From Lysobacteraceae bacterium (lineage in GTDB: Bacteria; Pseudomonadota; Gammaproteobacteria; Nevskiales; Nevskiaceae), in the NCBI GenBank assembly GCA_013823855.1, contig PNMW01000056.1, positions 1 to 64,000 of the forward strand: a stretch of DNA of 64,000 nt, in the 5' to 3' direction. This document shows positions 63,785 through 64,000 of the stretch, piece after piece (the stretch's first letter is position 1; each line of letters opens with the position of its first letter). The position numbers and the translations under genes were made by a program. Under the pieces are notes generated by a model. It made no database searches. It saw only the letters and a program-made list of their open reading frames with translations, and was not told the DNA's origin.

Positions 63785-64000
63785 ATGTCTGTCGAGATCC
63801 GCACCAAGGGCGTCAAGCCGCTCAGCAACAGCTTCGGCCATCTGCAGCGCCGCTTCGGCGACAAGCCGGCGACCCGCTACCAGGAGGCGACCTACGACAT
63901 CCAGTCGACCGCCAACTTCCACTACAAGCCGCTGTGGGATCCGGCCCGCGAGATGTTCGACGCGCGCCGCACCGCAGTGATGATGAAGGACTGGTACCAG
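63785..64000 (+). CDS. dmpL: Phenol hydroxylase oxygenase beta subunit (DmpL-type), partial
   Basis: The first 72 residues of the P1 subunit: SVEIRTKGVKPLSNSFGHLQ, then RFGDKPATRYQEATYDIQ and NFHYKPLWDP, matching DmpL. It is cut by the window end. It forms part of the dimeric diiron oxygenase that converts phenol to catechol. Confidence 0.92.
   Translation, partial: MSVEIRTKGVKPLSNSFGHLQRRFGDKPATRYQEATYDIQSTANFHYKPLWDPAREMFDARRTAVMMKDWYQ

Overview
The window is a GC-rich (roughly two thirds G+C) chromosomal segment of an aerobic, metabolically versatile gammaproteobacterium. Supporting signs are a dapF-DUF484 gene pair, FadL and alginate-export type porins, a CusCBA-type and a MexEF-type RND pump, TonB receptors, and a DmpR/MopR-type phenol regulator next to a multicomponent phenol hydroxylase operon. 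My best guess is the Nevskiales/Solimonadaceae; this is inferred from gene content only.

Layout. 0-2 kb: a long inverted repeat and a large acyl-CoA dehydrogenase. 2-8.2 kb (minus strand): a copper/silver export operon, copL-like gene then cusC, cusB, cusA. 8.2-9.7 kb: aldehyde dehydrogenase. 9.8-12.3 kb (minus): an actin-like ATPase, H-NOX and histidine kinase operon. 12.5-13.6 kb: a haloalkane dehalogenase remnant with a large internal deletion, then an HD-domain protein. 13.7-27.3 kb: a copper-handling region with three DUF2946-like proteins, two TonB receptors, two PepSY membrane proteins, two PCuAC chaperones, two copper-storage (Csp-type) proteins, a COG0523 GTPase and several tiny secreted or membrane proteins. 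27.3-31.9 kb: housekeeping and small enzymes (XRE regulator, NTF2-like, GFA, DapF, DUF484, isocitrate dehydrogenase). 32-38 kb: porins, including one behind a candidate PHO box, and an alpha/beta hydrolase. 38-43.9 kb: DoxX, DUF1275, amidohydrolase, XapX, isochorismatase and pirin genes next to a divergent LysR regulator. 44-46.8 kb: GST-like and flavodoxin-like genes divergent from a TetR gene and an SDR.

46.8-51.5 kb is the accessory region. It holds a contractile-tail sheath gene with no tube or baseplate genes, overlapping by one base a NYN/PIN-type RNase gene. Next to it is a lower-GC HEPN-domain gene flanked by integron attC-like sites, the downstream one broken by an IS3-type fragment. 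51.5-58.2 kb is a MexEF-OprN-like pump with a divergent TetR regulator and a very strong double operator. 58.3-61.3 kb holds a DUF3228 protein, acyl-CoA thioesterase II and an SRPBCC-SDR fusion. 61.4-64 kb is a sigma-54 phenol regulator divergent from the phenol hydroxylase operon, which runs out of the window.

How it fits together. The copper genes cover outer-membrane entry, possible reduction at the inner membrane, periplasmic chaperoning, storage by Tat-exported Cys-rich bundles and export by CusCBA, which suggests an integrated supply and detoxification locus. The most unusual items are the sheath/RNase pair, the HEPN gene cassette, the H-NOX/actin operon and the clustered copper genes. 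All functional calls come from reading the sequence; no database search was run.
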